Below, in pieces: positions 45,700 through 57,255 of a stretch of 64,000 bases of DNA (the first letter of the stretch is position 1; the number at the start of each line of letters is the position of its first letter). Under the pieces are notes generated by a model, which saw only the letters and a program-made list of their open reading frames with translations, was not told the origin of the DNA and did no database searches. The DNA is from Channallabes apus (Eukaryota; Chordata; Actinopteri; Siluriformes; Clariidae). A program made the translations under genes and the position numbers. Location of the stretch: positions 13,001,001-13,065,000 of the forward strand of contig CM060112.1 of assembly GCA_030522415.1 (NCBI GenBank). Direction: 5' to 3'.

Positions 45700-45982
45700 T
45701 CAATCAATCAACATTTATTTATATAGCACTTTACAGCAACCAAAGTTGAACCAAAGTGCTTCACAGCACTAAAAATTACAATAAAATAGCAATAAAAATT
45801 TAGGAACAAAGAAACATATAGTTATGAATAAATAAATGAACATTATAAATGGAAATTATAGTAACAGTAATAATGATAACAATAATAATAAAAATAAATA
45901 AAACAAAATGATAAAATTATAAAAAGCATAAAATTATAAAATATTAAAAGCCATTCTAAATAAGTGGGTCTTTAGTTGTGCT

Positions 45983-46345
45983 TTAAACAAAGGAAGGTCC
46001 GTAATTTTGCGTAACTGGTGGAATGGTGTTCCAGAGTTTAGGACCAGCAACTGCAAAGGAGCGATCACCCCATTGTTTGTATCTTGACCGAGGGACCACT
46101 AGCAGGTTTTGGTTTGCTGAACGTAAGGCTCTACCTTGGTGATAGGAGCTTATTGTCTCACACAAGTAGGACGGTGCCAGACCATTAATCGCATTAAAAA
46201 CAAACATCAAAAGTTTAAACTGAATCCGGAACTGTACCGGAAGCCAGTGAAGGGAATACAAGATTGGTGTGATGTGATAATTTTTACGGTTACTGGTCAG
46301 CATACGAGCCGCAACGATGTAACCGAGCTTGAGTGATTCCCACAT
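45983..46345 (-). pseudogene. L2 ORF2, C-terminal domain
   Basis: A 120-residue frame, shifted relative to RT. It contains HITPILYSLHWLPVQFRIQFK, GLAPSYLCE and WGDRSFAVAGPKLWNTIP, the hallmark C-terminal region of L2/CR1-type LINEs. The stop is followed by the 3' UTR down to the tail at 45694. Confidence 0.9.
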
Positions 46346-47171
46346 AAAGTGCGTTGCAATAGTCTAGCCGCGAACTAATAAAAGCATGAATGGCTTTCTC
46401 CAGGTCGCTCCGGTTCAGAAAGGGTTTGACCTTTGCAAGCAGGCGAAAATGAAAAAATCCTGCACTGACAACAGAGTCAATTTGAGTCTGAAAGTTTAAA
46501 CTCCTGTCTAAAGTCACCCCCAAATTTTTGACAGCATGGCTCAAATTAGGAACTGGAATATCGAGACCAGCAGTGATAAAAGTAGAAAAATTTGGGGTCC
46601 CAAACATAATACACTCTGTTTTACGCTCATTCACACAGAGATAGTTTTGTGACAGCCAGAGTTTGATGTCATACAGACAACTGTGAATTGATTTAAGTGC
46701 TTCAGAAGAATTTGGCACAATTGGCAGATAGATTTGTAAATCATCTGCATATAGATGAAAAGAAACATTGTGCTTTGAAATGATCGACCCTAATGGCAGC
46801 ATGTACAACGAAAATAAAACAGGGCCCAAAATGGAACTCTGTGGAACACCAGTGGTCAAAGGGGCTGAGGAGGAAGAGAGATCACCAATCATGACTGAGA
46901 AAGTCCTATTTGTTAAATATGACCTAAACCATTGTAGTACAGGACCTTGAAGGCCAACTTCTTGTGCCAGACGTGTCAGGAGAGTCGAGTGGTCAACAGT
47001 ATCAAAGGCTGCAGTGAGGTCCAACATCATGAGCAGCACAGGTTTTTTGGAATCAAAGGATAGGAGGATATCATTCTGTACCTTCAGGAGAGCGGATTCA
47101 GTGCTGTGACGAATTCTAAAACCGGATTGGAATTTCTCAAGAACATGATTTTTTTCTAGAAAAGACTGCAA
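46290..47171 (-). pseudogene. L2 ORF2, reverse transcriptase
   Basis: A 293-residue frame continuing the L2 polyprotein after two frameshifts in 47171-47250. It shows FQSGFRIRHSTESALL, LDLTAAFDTVDHSTLL (first catalytic Asp), GVPQSSILGP (with Ser where Gly is common) and the active-site box FHLYADDLQIY (YADD). It ends in the thumb region at a further shift near 46290-46340. The catalytic Asp residues are intact. Confidence 0.9.
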
Positions 47172-47249
47172 CTGGATACAGACAACTTTTTCTAAGACCT
47201 TAGATAGAAAGGATAAATGAGATATATTGTATACTTGAATACTGTAGGA

Positions 47250-48776
47250 TCAAGATTGGAGTTTTTTAAGAAGAGGCCTGACCACAGCGTACTTGAAGGC
47301 ATCTGGGACCAACCCTGAACTGAGGCAACTGTTTATAAAAGAGAGAAGACATGGACCCACTGTGTTAAAAACCTGCTTCAGCACCCTAGATGGAATAATG
47401 TCCAGAGGACAGTTAGTTGGGGATAACCGCTGGACCAGTTCAGAGAGAAGAGATAGGGACACTGGCTCAAATTTGCTAAACACAGATGAGGGCGTAGAAA
47501 AAGAAGAACATATATCAAGACCATTTGAAGTGACGTTAACATTCTGCCTGACAGAGGCTATCTTATCAATAAAATGATTTAGAAATTCATCACAGAATGA
47601 CCTTGATACCTGTTTCGGAACATTACACAATGGATTTATAACTGACTGAATTGTATTGAATAACACCCTGGGACGATTACATTCTCCAGCTGTGGTGGAT
47701 GTAATGGTGCGGCGCCGGCAGGCTGGAGTAAAAGATTTCATAGCAGATAGTGAGGCAGTAAATTCAAAGATAACAGGGAAGTGGTCCGAAATACAGATAT
47801 CAATTATTTCTGAAATGGATACTGGAAGTCCATGTGAAATAACAAGATCCAGTGTGTGGCCATGCTGATGTGTAGGGTCATTTACTGATTGGGTCAGGTC
47901 AAAGGAGTTTAAAAGACTTTGAAAGTCATTTACCAGTTGGCTGGATGGACAACAGACATGAATATTAAAATCTCCACAAATGAGTAAACTGTCATATTTT
48001 GGCATTAATTCAGAGAGTAACTCTGAAAACTCAGAGATAAAGTCCTTATTGTATTTAGGTGGACGATAAACAATAGCACACAGTACAGGACATGCAAACT
48101 GAATCAAAACCAGTTCTAGCTCAAAGCTATTGTAGCTTTTCCATGGGATTAAACGGCAGCTGAATTTTTGTTTGAAAACCGCAGCCAGTCCTCCACCACG
48201 ACGCGACACTCGGGGCATACTCAGGAAGGAATAGCCCGGAGGGAGGAGGGAGGAGAAGGCGCTGTTATCACCTTGTTTTAGCCAAGTTTCCGTGAGCAGA
48301 ATAAAATCCAAGTCGCGAGTGGAGAGCAGATCGTTCAAAATTAATGTCTTATTTGTGAGTGATCGAGTGTTCAACAAGGCCTTACAGTTTTGCTCTGGGG
48401 TTCGACTGAGCGGGTGGAGATGTCCCTGTACACAGCCCCGTGCCTGGATCCTCACCGGCCGGCGACACGGAAGCGAACACCCGTCATCTGGGATAGCGGT
48501 TCTGAGCCACCGATAGCTGTACTCCTGAGAGCGACGCAGGTCAAAATTCCCGTATTCAGTAGATACTCCATTTGAAGCAAAGCCCGGGTTATCCACATAG
48601 GAGGCCAGGTAGGCTTTCAGTTTGATGAGAATGCCTCCTCTTTTTCCGCGTCTCTTGCGCCTCTTGTTGCGACGCAACATGTAAACAGGACGCAATAGAT
48701 GGGCAGGTACAGACGCTAGAAAAGGTGCCGGTGTCTTTGAATGTCTACTGTTAATAGAGTCAAGCAAGTTGTGCAT
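47250..48776 (-). pseudogene. L2 ORF2, endonuclease and linker
   Basis: A 508-residue frame. Residues 1-60 are Arg/Lys-rich. An apurinic-type endonuclease domain follows, with LLTETWL (catalytic Glu), IVYRPPKYN, ICGDFNIH (Asp-Asn pair) and SDHFPVIFEF (Asp-His pair), which together make the nick for target-primed reverse transcription. A linker leads to the start of RT (RPLLKK), where the frame ends at 47250 because of a base change after an A-run. The domain is complete and its key residues are present, although the element is frameshifted downstream. Confidence 0.9.
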
Positions 48777-48958
48777 ACAGTAGTAGCCTGTATCTTTAAA
48801 AATGTCAGGCGATCGTATATCAGTAGAGATGACACATCATAAGAGACAATTAAAATAAACACAGTAATTAATAAAAAACACGACAGAGTGGGACGGCGGA
48901 CCATACACAGTGGCGGCATCTTTTACATCCCATATGTATGTAAATCAAGATCAGTTGT

Positions 48959-49783
48959 TCATATCGCGGATGTACCTTTCCTCCATGGCACGGGAAAGGG
49001 TCTGCCAAATATAATTTCATTTGGTAACATGTGCACGTCTTTTCTTGGTGTCATTCTCATTTCAGCTAGAACAGCAGGTAACAAATCAACCCAGTTTTTA
49101 CTCCCCATAGTTTGCATTGCTTTAGTCAATTTTACTTTCAGTGTCCTATTTGTTCTTTCTACTATACCTGATGACTGTGGATGACAAGGAATGTGAAAAT
49201 GCCAGTACAGTGAAAGATATTTACACAAATTCTGTGTTACCTGTGATGTAAAAGGTGTTCCTTTATCTGAGTGAATAGCATGAGGCACACCATAACGAGG
49301 TATTATTTCTTTCGCTAAGACTCGGATCACCACCTTAGCATTCTCTCGAGCACACGGGAAAGCTTCCACCATCCTTGAAAACTTGTCTACCAAAACCAGA
49401 AGATATTTGAATGGGCCACAAGCAGGCATATGTGTAAAATCAACTTGCCACTCTGCAAACAGAGCAGTAGGTAAGGGAAGACTTTCGTGTTTACCTAAAC
49501 CCTTTGTCAAATTATTCTGAGCACATACCAAACATCTAGATATTAACGAATCAATTGTTCCAAGCATGTTAACTATGCAAAAGAGTTTTTTCATATCTTC
49601 CTTAACCCCCCTTCGTGCGCGATGTGTAACACCATGGAACTCGCGCATGAGGAACGGAAGACAATGAGACGGCAGGCACAAATGACCATCAGCACAATAC
49701 CATATACCATCAGAAGCAATATAGTCACCCTGAGCTTGCCAAAAAGAGGAATCATTCGGCGTGGCTGAAGTTTGCAAAGTCAA
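48959..49783 (-). pseudogene. pol: ERV-2 integrase, zinc-binding and catalytic domains
   Basis: A 274-residue frame. The N-terminal zinc domain has H and C residues in REFHGVTHRARRG and RCLVCAQNN (HHCC pattern). The DDE core shows WQVDFTHMP (first Asp), HSDKGTPFTSQ (second Asp) and the catalytic Glu in SSGIVERTNRTLK. Spacing and motif forms are of the gammaretrovirus type. The frame stops shortly after FPVPWRKGTSAI; the C-terminal domain is displaced beyond the L2 insertion to 45400-45699. No substitution at the catalytic triad is seen, so inactivation comes from the insertion and the stop. Confidence 0.9.
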
Positions 49784-50388
49784 TATACATCAGGAATCAA
49801 AGAGCTAGCAAGAAAAGATGTTTTGATCAAATCAGAACCAGAGTCAGGAAAGAAAATCTGTTTTTGAGCTGCTTGTTTAGCAATACGATCAGCTACCGAA
49901 TTACCGCTCACTTCCTTAGAGTCACCAGAAGAATGAGCCTTAGTTTTTACAATAGCGAGACTACTAGGTAGATGGCATGCATCTATTAAATCCTGAACAA
50001 GAGAAGAATGAGAAATAGGCTTACCCTCAGCAGAACAAAAACCCCTGGATTGCCAGATGCGGCCAAAGTCGTGAGCGATACCAAAAGTGTAACGAGAATC
50101 AGTATATATAGTGACATCTTTTCCTTCAGAAAGAACACATGCACGAGTTAGAGCAAAAAGTTCAGCTGCCTGAGCAGATGAAAAAGGGAGAGAGTAAGCT
50201 TCAATGGTTATATCTGGCAGTGCACACACAGCATAACCACAGAGAAACTTCCCATCATATGGTTTTGAGCTGATACTTTTATTCGAGAGCGGTCCCTCAT
50301 AATCACGACCTAAAGATGACATTGTAGCTCCCGTATCCACCAAAAAAGAGAATACAGAACCATCTATACACAATTCTATAAAGGGCAA
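49780..50388 (-). pseudogene. pol: ERV-2 protease joined in frame to RNase H
   Basis: A 202-residue frame. Residues 1-35 carry the retroviral aspartic protease active site LVDTGATMSSLG. From about residue 60 it reads as RNase H: SSAQAAELFALTRAC (catalytic Glu), TIYTDSRYTFG (catalytic Asp) and GNSVADRIAKQAAQKQ (last Asp). The whole reverse transcriptase and most of the protease fold are missing, yet the join is in frame. The upstream end carries gag-end sequence rich in Gln and Pro (50400-50666) with stops. It abuts the integrase frame, overlapping it by a few bases. Confidence 0.85.
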
Positions 50389-50669
50389 CTCATTAACCTG
50401 AGGTGACTCGAAAGTTCAAAGTAGCATCGTGGGGCTGGAACTCTGCGGGCATCCCTATACACCATATGCTCCTACCTGCATCCCTGAGAAGGGATTGGGT
50501 CTATATTGCTGCTGTTGTTGTGGTTTTCCTCGCTATGGTGGCTGCTGTGAAGGATTAGGAGAAAACACCTCATTAGCATGCCACTGATCATCATTCAATC
50601 GATTGTACACATTTTGTCCACTAAGAAGACACTTAAGATATATCTTACGTAAAGTGATTACTTTTCTAA
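50389..50669 (-). pseudogene. gag: ERV-2 gag-pro end, degenerate
   Basis: On the minus strand an open stretch continues from the flank at about 51447, across the MITE insertion point, into GQNVYNRLNDDQWHANEVFS and a Gln-rich PQQQQQYRP segment with stop codons, then into protease. Any nucleocapsid knuckle has been lost. Confidence 0.5.
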
Positions 50670-51421
50670 GGCTACGTTTACACTGCCAGGTCTCGATGCT
50701 TAATTCCGATTTGTTGCCTATATCTGATTTTTTTGACCGTCTGTTTACACGTTCTTTAAACTATGACTCATATCCGATTCACGTGTTTACACTTGCCATA
50801 CCATCTGAAACATCGCGCATACTTAAAGGGAGGTTCTTGCGCTACATACTGGCCGAGATAGAAGAAGGTGAAATATGCTTAACACTATCTCTGCTATATA
50901 TGCAAATTTCGCGCACCATGGTTTTAAAATGGAGGAGGAGAAAAAAACCGGCATAATTGCAGCCTGCACATATGCTTTATTCATCAAATACTGATTTCTT
51001 AATGTTATTTAGCCCAATTAAGCATTAACACAAGGCGGGGTGGTGTGTGTGTGTTTGGGGGGGGGGGGGGGCTGTTCTTTTCCTCTTCCACGTCACCTGC
51101 GATGTTATAATTCCACACGCGCTTCCACCGGAGTATAACATTACGTCATTAAACCGCGAAGAAGTCGCAGTTTTAATGACGTACAGAACACAGTGCCTCA
51201 GGAAATCCGATCTGCCTGTTTACACGACAATCACATTAGCACATATCTGATTTATATCCGATTTATTTCCACATATGAAGGAGGCCTGAAACCGATCTCC
51301 AAATATCGGAATGCATGCGTTTTTTTCCTGTTTACACGGACATAGAACATATCCGATATGTGTCACATATGAGCAAAAAATCGGAATTGGGTCACATTTA
51401 CCTGGGAGTGTAAACGTAGCC
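50670..51421. mobile_element. Harbinger-like MITE in ERV-2
   Basis: 752-bp insertion with inverted ends GGCTACGTTTACACT on both sides (imperfect terminal repeat of about 50 bp including AATTCCGATT). TAA flanks both ends (50667-50669 and 51422-51424), fitting the TWA duplication of PIF/Harbinger. The interior has repeated ATCCGAT phrases and a G-run (51057-51071) but no transposase. Removing it restores an open minus-strand reading across the site. Confidence 0.8.
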
Positions 51422-51622
51422 TAAGTGTTTTCCCGAACTGCATTTTAACATCTGCATTGTGTTATTGATGTGTCATGAATATTTTCAGGCCATTTGCACT
51501 CTGCTTCTTTGAGAAAGGAGGGACCATGGATCCAGTTAACATTTTTCATGAACTTTTCACAGGATACCCCCCCTGGAGGCAGCATCAGCTGGGTTTTGTG
51601 AGGTATTAACGTACCTCCATTG

Positions 51623-52987
51623 CTATGATTTGGTTGACTCTCTTATAATGGCGATTCTGTTGGCCACAAAGGTTTTAAGACGAAGTGTTTCGTTATCAAT
51701 GTATCTCAAAACAGTTGTACTGTCAGTCCAAAACATAGAGTCCAGCAATTTCAATTCTAGCTGTTCTTTCAACATTTTGTCATTTTTTACAGCGACCACT
51801 GCCGCAGTCAGTTCCATTCGTGAAATGGTGGTTTGTTTCAGGGCTGCTACACGCGAATTCCCCATCATGAATGCACAATGTGTAAGTCCATCAGCGTTTA
51901 CTAACCTGAGGTATGAGACAGCTCCGTATCCCATTTCACTTGCATCCGAGAAGTGGTGGAGTTGTGCTGTAGCTGTAACTCCGAAGTCGGCTGGTTTTAT
52001 GCACCTTACTATGCTGAACTCGGACAGTCGATGCAGCTCTTGCAGCCAGGTTTTCCATGCTGTTGCAAACTGCACGGGAATGTCATCATCCCAGGCTAGT
52101 TTTTCTTTACATAACTGTTGCATTAGAGTTTTGGCTGGCAGTATGACAGGCGCCAGAAGCCCTAACGGGTCATAAATTGAACTGGTGATTGACAGGATTC
52201 CTCGTCTTGTCACGGGTCGTTCCTTTAAACTAATTTTGAACTTGAACATGTCTGAGTTAATGCACCACAGCACCCCCAGAGCTCTTTCTATGGGCAGTGC
52301 ATCTTTACTCAAGTCTAAGTCTCTCATGTCTTTGATCCTTTCACTCTCGGGAATGACAGTCAGTAGGGCACGGCTGTTGCTTGCCCATTTAGTGAGGTTG
52401 AAACCTCTGCTTGCACAGAGACTTGTGAGGTCATTGTATAGGGAGACTGCTTGGTCATGACTCGAAACGGATTTCAGGCAGTCGTCTACATAAAAGTTTT
52501 TAAGCACTGTATTAACTGCCACAGCAGATGCATTGCTGCGGTTTTCTTCTGTTGTCTTTCTGAGGGCGAAGTTAGCAACACTAGGTGAAGATTTTGCACC
52601 AAACAAATGAACTACCATTTTGTATTCAACTAAGTCTTGGTTCACATCTCCATTCGGCCACCATAGGAAGCGGAGCAGATCTGTGTCCTTCTCGGGGACT
52701 CTCACTTGATAGTACATGGCTTCCACGTCTGCCATCATGGCAATTTCTTCCTGTCTAAAGCGTGTGAGCACACCAATGAGTGAGTTTGTTAAATCTGGTC
52801 CTTGTAGGAGCTCACTGTTTAGTGATACTCCTTGATAACTGACAGCACAGTCGAAAACCACCCTTAGTTTATTCTTTTGAGGATGATAGACGCCATGATG
52901 CGGTATGTACCACACCTGACCGCCTTGGCGGTTTACGTGATGTGTAGGGACTCTGACTGCATGACCCTTTTTTATCATGTCACCCAT
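51623..52987 (-). pseudogene. pol: BEL/Pao pol, reverse transcriptase and RNase H
   Basis: A 454-residue frame. [11 protein letters not shown] early in the palm, [11 protein letters not shown] (first catalytic Asp), and the YVDDCL active site (YxDD). RNase [27 protein letters not shown] and [12 protein letters not shown] supply Asp-Glu-Asp. It ends in RESTKS before a frame break; the further pol sequence at 51470-51600 parallels copy 1. The best preserved reverse transcriptase of the window, although the element as a whole is dead because integrase and one LTR are missing. Confidence 0.9.
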
Positions 52988-53002
52988 GAAGTTTGTGTAC
53001 TC

Positions 53003-53629
53003 CTAGTGAAAGGAGCTGTTGAGTTTTTGTTTAAGGTTTAAGGCACGTTGCATAGCTGCATTTCGGTTATTGGGCATTTGAACTGACGCTTTCTTAAGTG
53101 GGAGGCCGATGTAGAAGTGATTGTCTATGAACTGCAGGGAGTTATTAACGAGGCTTAAGAACTGATAATCCTCGTGTGACATCTCTGCTTTGTCATCGCA
53201 ATTTCGTTCGGGAAAATCATGGTTATATTGCTCTATCAGCATTCGTTCTACACTTTCAATGATGGTTCGGTTAACTGTAACGGTCACTAGTTTGTCGGGT
53301 TCTCGGAGAGGCCCGGTCACAGTCTATCCGAGAACACTCTGCACTGCGTATGGCCCTCTATGCCTGCTATTGATTACTCGCCGAGGTTCTAGGAGTTTGT
53401 GCTCTTTATTTCCTATGAGAATTTCAATTCCAGCGCTAATCTGGGGCAGTTTTACGTCACTAAGGTATGGCCACTTATCAATGTCATGCTGTTGTGGAAT
53501 GTTTCCCACTGTAGCTGGGATAGTCTTTTGTGTGAAGACATTGGGAAGTTCAATAAAATAGTTTTCTTCCAGGCTACTGATCTCCAAATCATTGAGCATG
53601 TAGCTTTCTACTAGTTTTGTGGAGTTCAT
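53003..53629 (-). pseudogene. pol: BEL/Pao pol, protease-RT linker fragments
   Basis: Two frames (53324-53629 and 53003-53320) linked by a stop near 53322. They contain a segment typical of the region after Pao-type protease (SAGIEILIGNKEHKLLEPR, where the GxxxLIG-like strand closes the protease fold) and a pre-RT region (VERMLIEQYNHDFPERN, HFYIGLPLKK). They bridge protease and RT in copy 2 and are missing from copy 1. Confidence 0.7.
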
Positions 53630-53671
53630 GGTGCTCAGCCGTATCTTAACTCTTCTGCCTCGTACATTTAG

Positions 53672-54160
53672 TCAACTTGCTAATGCCTCTGTACGGAATG
53701 TGGCGGAACTGCCTTGGTCTATAAATGCATACACTTCTGCAATTTTGTCACCTTTCTTGGACTTTATTTTGACAGTTACTATGGGGAGGATGCAATTACC
53801 TCCAGCCCCAGTGAGCGCATTTGATTCGTGACTCACTGCAGATGGTGTATTTTTTGTGTCACTTTCGGTTTCGTTCTCGTCAGCGCGTGTAACTAGCTGC
53901 GTCGTGTCTTGCACTGCTCTGTGTAACATGCGTGGATGTGGCTTTGAACACAATGAACATACAATTTTTCTGGTACAGTCTTTCCACAAATGACCCTTTC
54001 TTAAGCATCTGAAACAGAATCCATTCTTTTTTATGAATTCCACTTTGTCTTTGTGGGTCTGATCGTTAAATTTTACGCACTCGTCTAAGATATGGCCCTT
54101 TTTACAATATGCGCACGGCTTAGTGAAAGCGCTGACAGCTAATGTACCGGCATTCTTCAT
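53672..54160 (-). pseudogene. gag-pol: BEL/Pao gag zinc knuckles and protease start
   Basis: A 162-residue frame with Cys/His modules CAYCKKGHILDEC, CFRCLRKGHLWKDC (C-X2-C-X4-H-X4-C) and CSLCSKPHPRMLH, the tandem zinc-knuckle array of Pao/BEL gag. After a variable linker come ILPIVTVKIKS and YAFIDQGSSATF, the protease active-site strand with DQGS in place of DTGS. The frame continues past a shift at about 53670 into the linker fragments. Confidence 0.85.
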
Positions 54161-54331
54161 TGTGATCGAGTCTTTGTGAATTTTACCAACCTGTCTAACG
54201 TCGGTTGCGAAGCTGACCCTGGCCTTCCCTTCTCTTCTTGACTTGGGTCCTTGCGGGGATTTGTTAAAGTGTCCTTTGTCGCTGGTTGAAGCGTTCAGGT
54301 TTCCGAAGACTGGGTTTGAGATTACTTTAGC

Positions 54332-55324
54332 TCATTGGTCTACAAACTCCGCTAGCTGCTTAAATTTGGGTCTTGTTTGACTAAGCTCTTCAAGCTTGTA
54401 TACTTGGTCCCTCCATCTCTTACGCAATTCGTAGGGCAGTTTTGAAGTAATAGTCTGCATGTTGGTAGCGTTATCTAGCTCCTCCATGTGGTCGATGCTT
54501 GACATGATGTTGTGACAGGATGCTAGAAACACAGAGAAGGCACTTAACGACTTTCCATCCTCTGACTTTATTTCCGGCCAATTGGCTACCTTTTGCATCA
54601 GCGTGTTTGCAATTTTTCGTTCATTTCCAAATCTGTCCTGCAACAGTCTCATTGCCTCTACATAACCACACTGATCTGGCATAAGCTGACAGCTCATAAC
54701 GAGGTCTCTAGCCTCTCCCTTAGTAAACTGCTCAAGATAAAACAGCTTATCAGCATCACTATCAGTTTTGTCAACAATGACATGTTTGAATGCTTTCATG
54801 TAGGATGTAAACTCAAGAGGGTCACCATGAAACACAGGAACATTACGCTGAGGTAAGAAGGATTGTCTTTGGCATTTCACGAGCATTGCTGTGATGTCAG
54901 CCTGCTGTTGCATCATGCTCTGTGATTCTAAAGTATCAATGTCATGGCAGGTGTATTTATTGTCTTGGGTAGACCCTTCATTTAAAGTACTTTTCAATTT
55001 TGGTTCAAAACTTACTGGTACACTTGGATGGGCTGTCTTGAGACGTGATGTCAGTCCGAGGTATTCTGTCGACGCGCTGCTCTCGTAAAGTTCGTTGTAT
55101 TCCAGTTTGGGAGTGCATGCGCTACTTGGTTCGTTGAAGGTGCTCTCTCTTTCCGGCTTTCGGCGGCTGTCGTATTCAGGTTTGTGGCCCGTGCAAGGCG
55201 GGCTGTTCGAGCGCGTGCAGCTCGGGTCGATGACTCCGCTCTTTGATGCAGGCTGTCGTTTTTCACAACCCTGATAAGCCTGTAATTCAGCATTAACAAT
55301 TGCGAGCACAGTTTCTAATTCCAA
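54332..55324 (-). pseudogene. gag: BEL/Pao gag, central domain
   Basis: A 330-residue frame. The first 160 residues are low-complexity and charged. From about residue 165 comes the Pao-type gag domain: LPQRNVPVFHGDPLEFTSY, FYLEQFTKGEARDLVMS, RLLQDRFGNERKIANTLMQK and LPYELRKRWRD. It assembles the virus-like particle. A stop at about 54331 separates it from the knuckle frame. A duplicated coiled-coil-like segment, 55316-55450 (a unit of about 68 bp beginning CAGCCTTTAGTTCTGC, twice), precedes it on its N-terminal side. Confidence 0.85.
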
Positions 55325-55567
55325 CCTTTCTTTATCAGCCTTTAGTTCTGCTTCTTTATTCTTTAATCGTGTTTTCAGTTGCTCTTCCTCAGCCTTTAGT
55401 TCTGCTTCTTTATTCTTTAATCGTGTTTTCAGTTGCTCTTCCTCAGCCTTTAATTGTGCTTCCTTCTGTTCTAACGCCCCGCCGTTCTGCTAAGGCCGCT
55501 ACTTTAATCAACAAGGCTGCTCTGTTGATTTCCGCTTTCTTTATTCGGGCTGAGGATGATGTAGAAG

Positions 55568-56092
55568 TTACAGACCTTTTGGAGCTGCCGTCGCTACGCT
55601 TCCGTGCCTACTAGAGGCTGACGTCTTAAACTCCACCATTGACACTCTGTCATCTGGCATAATTCCATCATTGTCCATTTGAGACATCATGAAGCGGCTC
55701 TTAGTTTCCTCGATCCACAACTCTACTTTTTTCCTAAATTCTGTGCATCTCAGTATTTTGAACTTATACCAGTTTTGCAGGTCATGTTGGCGTTCTTCTT
55801 CGTTTAGGCACAATCGCACCTGTCTATTGCTTTCAACACATTCCTTTTGCAGCCCTATAAAGTCAGTGTAGTACTTAGTTTCAACTTCATACACATTGCA
55901 TGCATTGTACATGAGCAGCTGTATTTCTTCGGATAATGCAGTCAATTGACTCCACTTTTTGCTTCTGGTTTCTTTCATTTTTTGAAGCTTTATTTTCGAA
56001 TCTTTATCAATGAGCGCCGTCTCACGCTCAGACTCAGCTATAGTGAAGCGCGGAGCACTCAAATCCTCTTCCATTTCGATTTCAACAGTCAC
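55568..56092 (-). pseudogene. gag: BEL/Pao gag, N-terminal coiled-coil part
   Basis: A 174-residue frame starting MTVEIEMEEDLSAP about 40 bp inside the 5' LTR, so the start is well placed. It is strongly helical and charged (KLQKMKETRSKKWSQL, YTDFIGLQKECVESN), like the N-terminal region of Pao gag proteins. It is separated from the central gag frame by a break at 55325-55567 in which a duplicated Glu/Lys-rich segment lies. Confidence 0.7.
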
Positions 56093-56132
56093 TTATCTTC
56101 GCGCTTAAACAACGAAAAAGCTTTTGACTTTA

Positions 56133-56772
56133 TGTAGATGCGGTCATATTATTTCACCAGTTTTGACGCGTAGCTCTGATTTAAAGTTTCACTCACATGA
56201 CAGAAGTCCGATCTCTTTGTCTCTTGTAGTTTATTTTGTCAGCATCAAAGGATCAACACTTTATACAGTCGTCTTGAGTAAATCCACTGTGATTACAGAC
56301 ACCAGTTGCTGCATCTTGCAAATCTCTGACTTTTACAACAACCTATTGCTGCATCTTGTAAATTACAGTCTTAGCTTACATATATAACAACACTCTTGTT
56401 GTATATCTCTACTTACGGGAGCTTACGGTTACAACAACCTAGTTGCTGTATCTTACATTTTTAGCTTACCGGGAGCTCACGTTAGCTGACGGTCAAAAGT
56501 TTGTGTTTCCATAGCCTTCCGCATCTAAACTGAACTCTCTATCATATGACAGTCACACAAATGCATGTAATAGTAGAATGACATCACAGACCAACTTACG
56601 ATTGTCAAAATGGATGCATAACTTAGAAATATAAAGCTTATGGCTTATGTAACAAATTTAATGCTTAATGCTTTACTAATGAATAGAACAAGGTAGAATA
56701 AATGAAATAACAACAAATAAAATAAAATAAACACAACAACAAATTCATAACAAGTACGATATGGCTCTTACA
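56133..56772 (-). mobile_element. BEL/Pao copy 2, 5' LTR
   Basis: From TGTAGATGCGGTC (56133) to ATGGCTCTTACA (56772); TG...CA ends on the minus strand. It matches 9478-10104 closely and, inverted, 14082-14639. Confidence 0.92.
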
Positions 56773-57255
56773 ATTTTCATCTGTATGAATAAATTGTTTA
56801 AATGTGATCAGTGATTTATGTAAATGACTCAGTTTAGATGTAAGTAAATGCTCCTTGATAGGGACGCGCTAATGATGATTTGGTCTGCTGTGTAGAGACT
56901 CGCCCGTGAGTGGTAGAGTTAGTACTGTACATCATGACTGAAATACAGCGGCTGACATCATCGTGCGTTTCTCCCAGCGCTGCATAGACAGCGCTTATTT
57001 AACACTTATAATATGTGTTTGCTGAAAGAGATATCTAATCTCTCATATCGGCGCGTGCGTTCATCTGACTTTAGATCAAAACTCGGCAAAGTTAAAGAGC
57101 GCACACGCAGGATCACGCAAACATTTTACATTCATTAAATGCCGCGTTTCCACGGCGGTGAGCATGATGGTAATGAGCAGTCTGGTTGTCCACCTACTGT
57201 AGTGAGAGTAGTATGCTAGTACGCTAATCTAAATTTAGCCAGGGTTCTTGCAAAA
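56773..57255. other. Spacer, nothing recognised
   Basis: Non-coding sequence between the BEL LTR and the DIRS element. Confidence 0.5.

Larger units (their letters stand above)
45694..48931 (-). mobile_element. L2-type LINE, near full length
   Basis: 3.2-kb insertion into ERV-2 integrase. The 3' end at the left carries the (TGATTGAT)n-type tail and the AAGTGCTATATAAATAAATG end typical of fish L2 copies. The 5' end reads GGATGTAAAAGATGCCGCC. ATATGTAT is found on both sides (45686-45693 and 48932-48939), a possible 8-bp duplication. Endonuclease and RT coding runs right to left. Confidence 0.85.
51452..56772 (-). mobile_element. BEL/Pao LTR retrotransposon, copy 2 (3'-truncated)
   Basis: Longer copy of the element at 6.87-10.1 kb. 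5' LTR at 56133-56772, then gag, protease, RT and RNase H running leftwards. It stops at about 51452, where ERV-2 sequence begins; integrase and 3' LTR are absent. The junction sequence (...CATCTGCATTGTG) shows no terminal motif, which points to a deletion or non-homologous join rather than an insertion edge. Confidence 0.9.
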
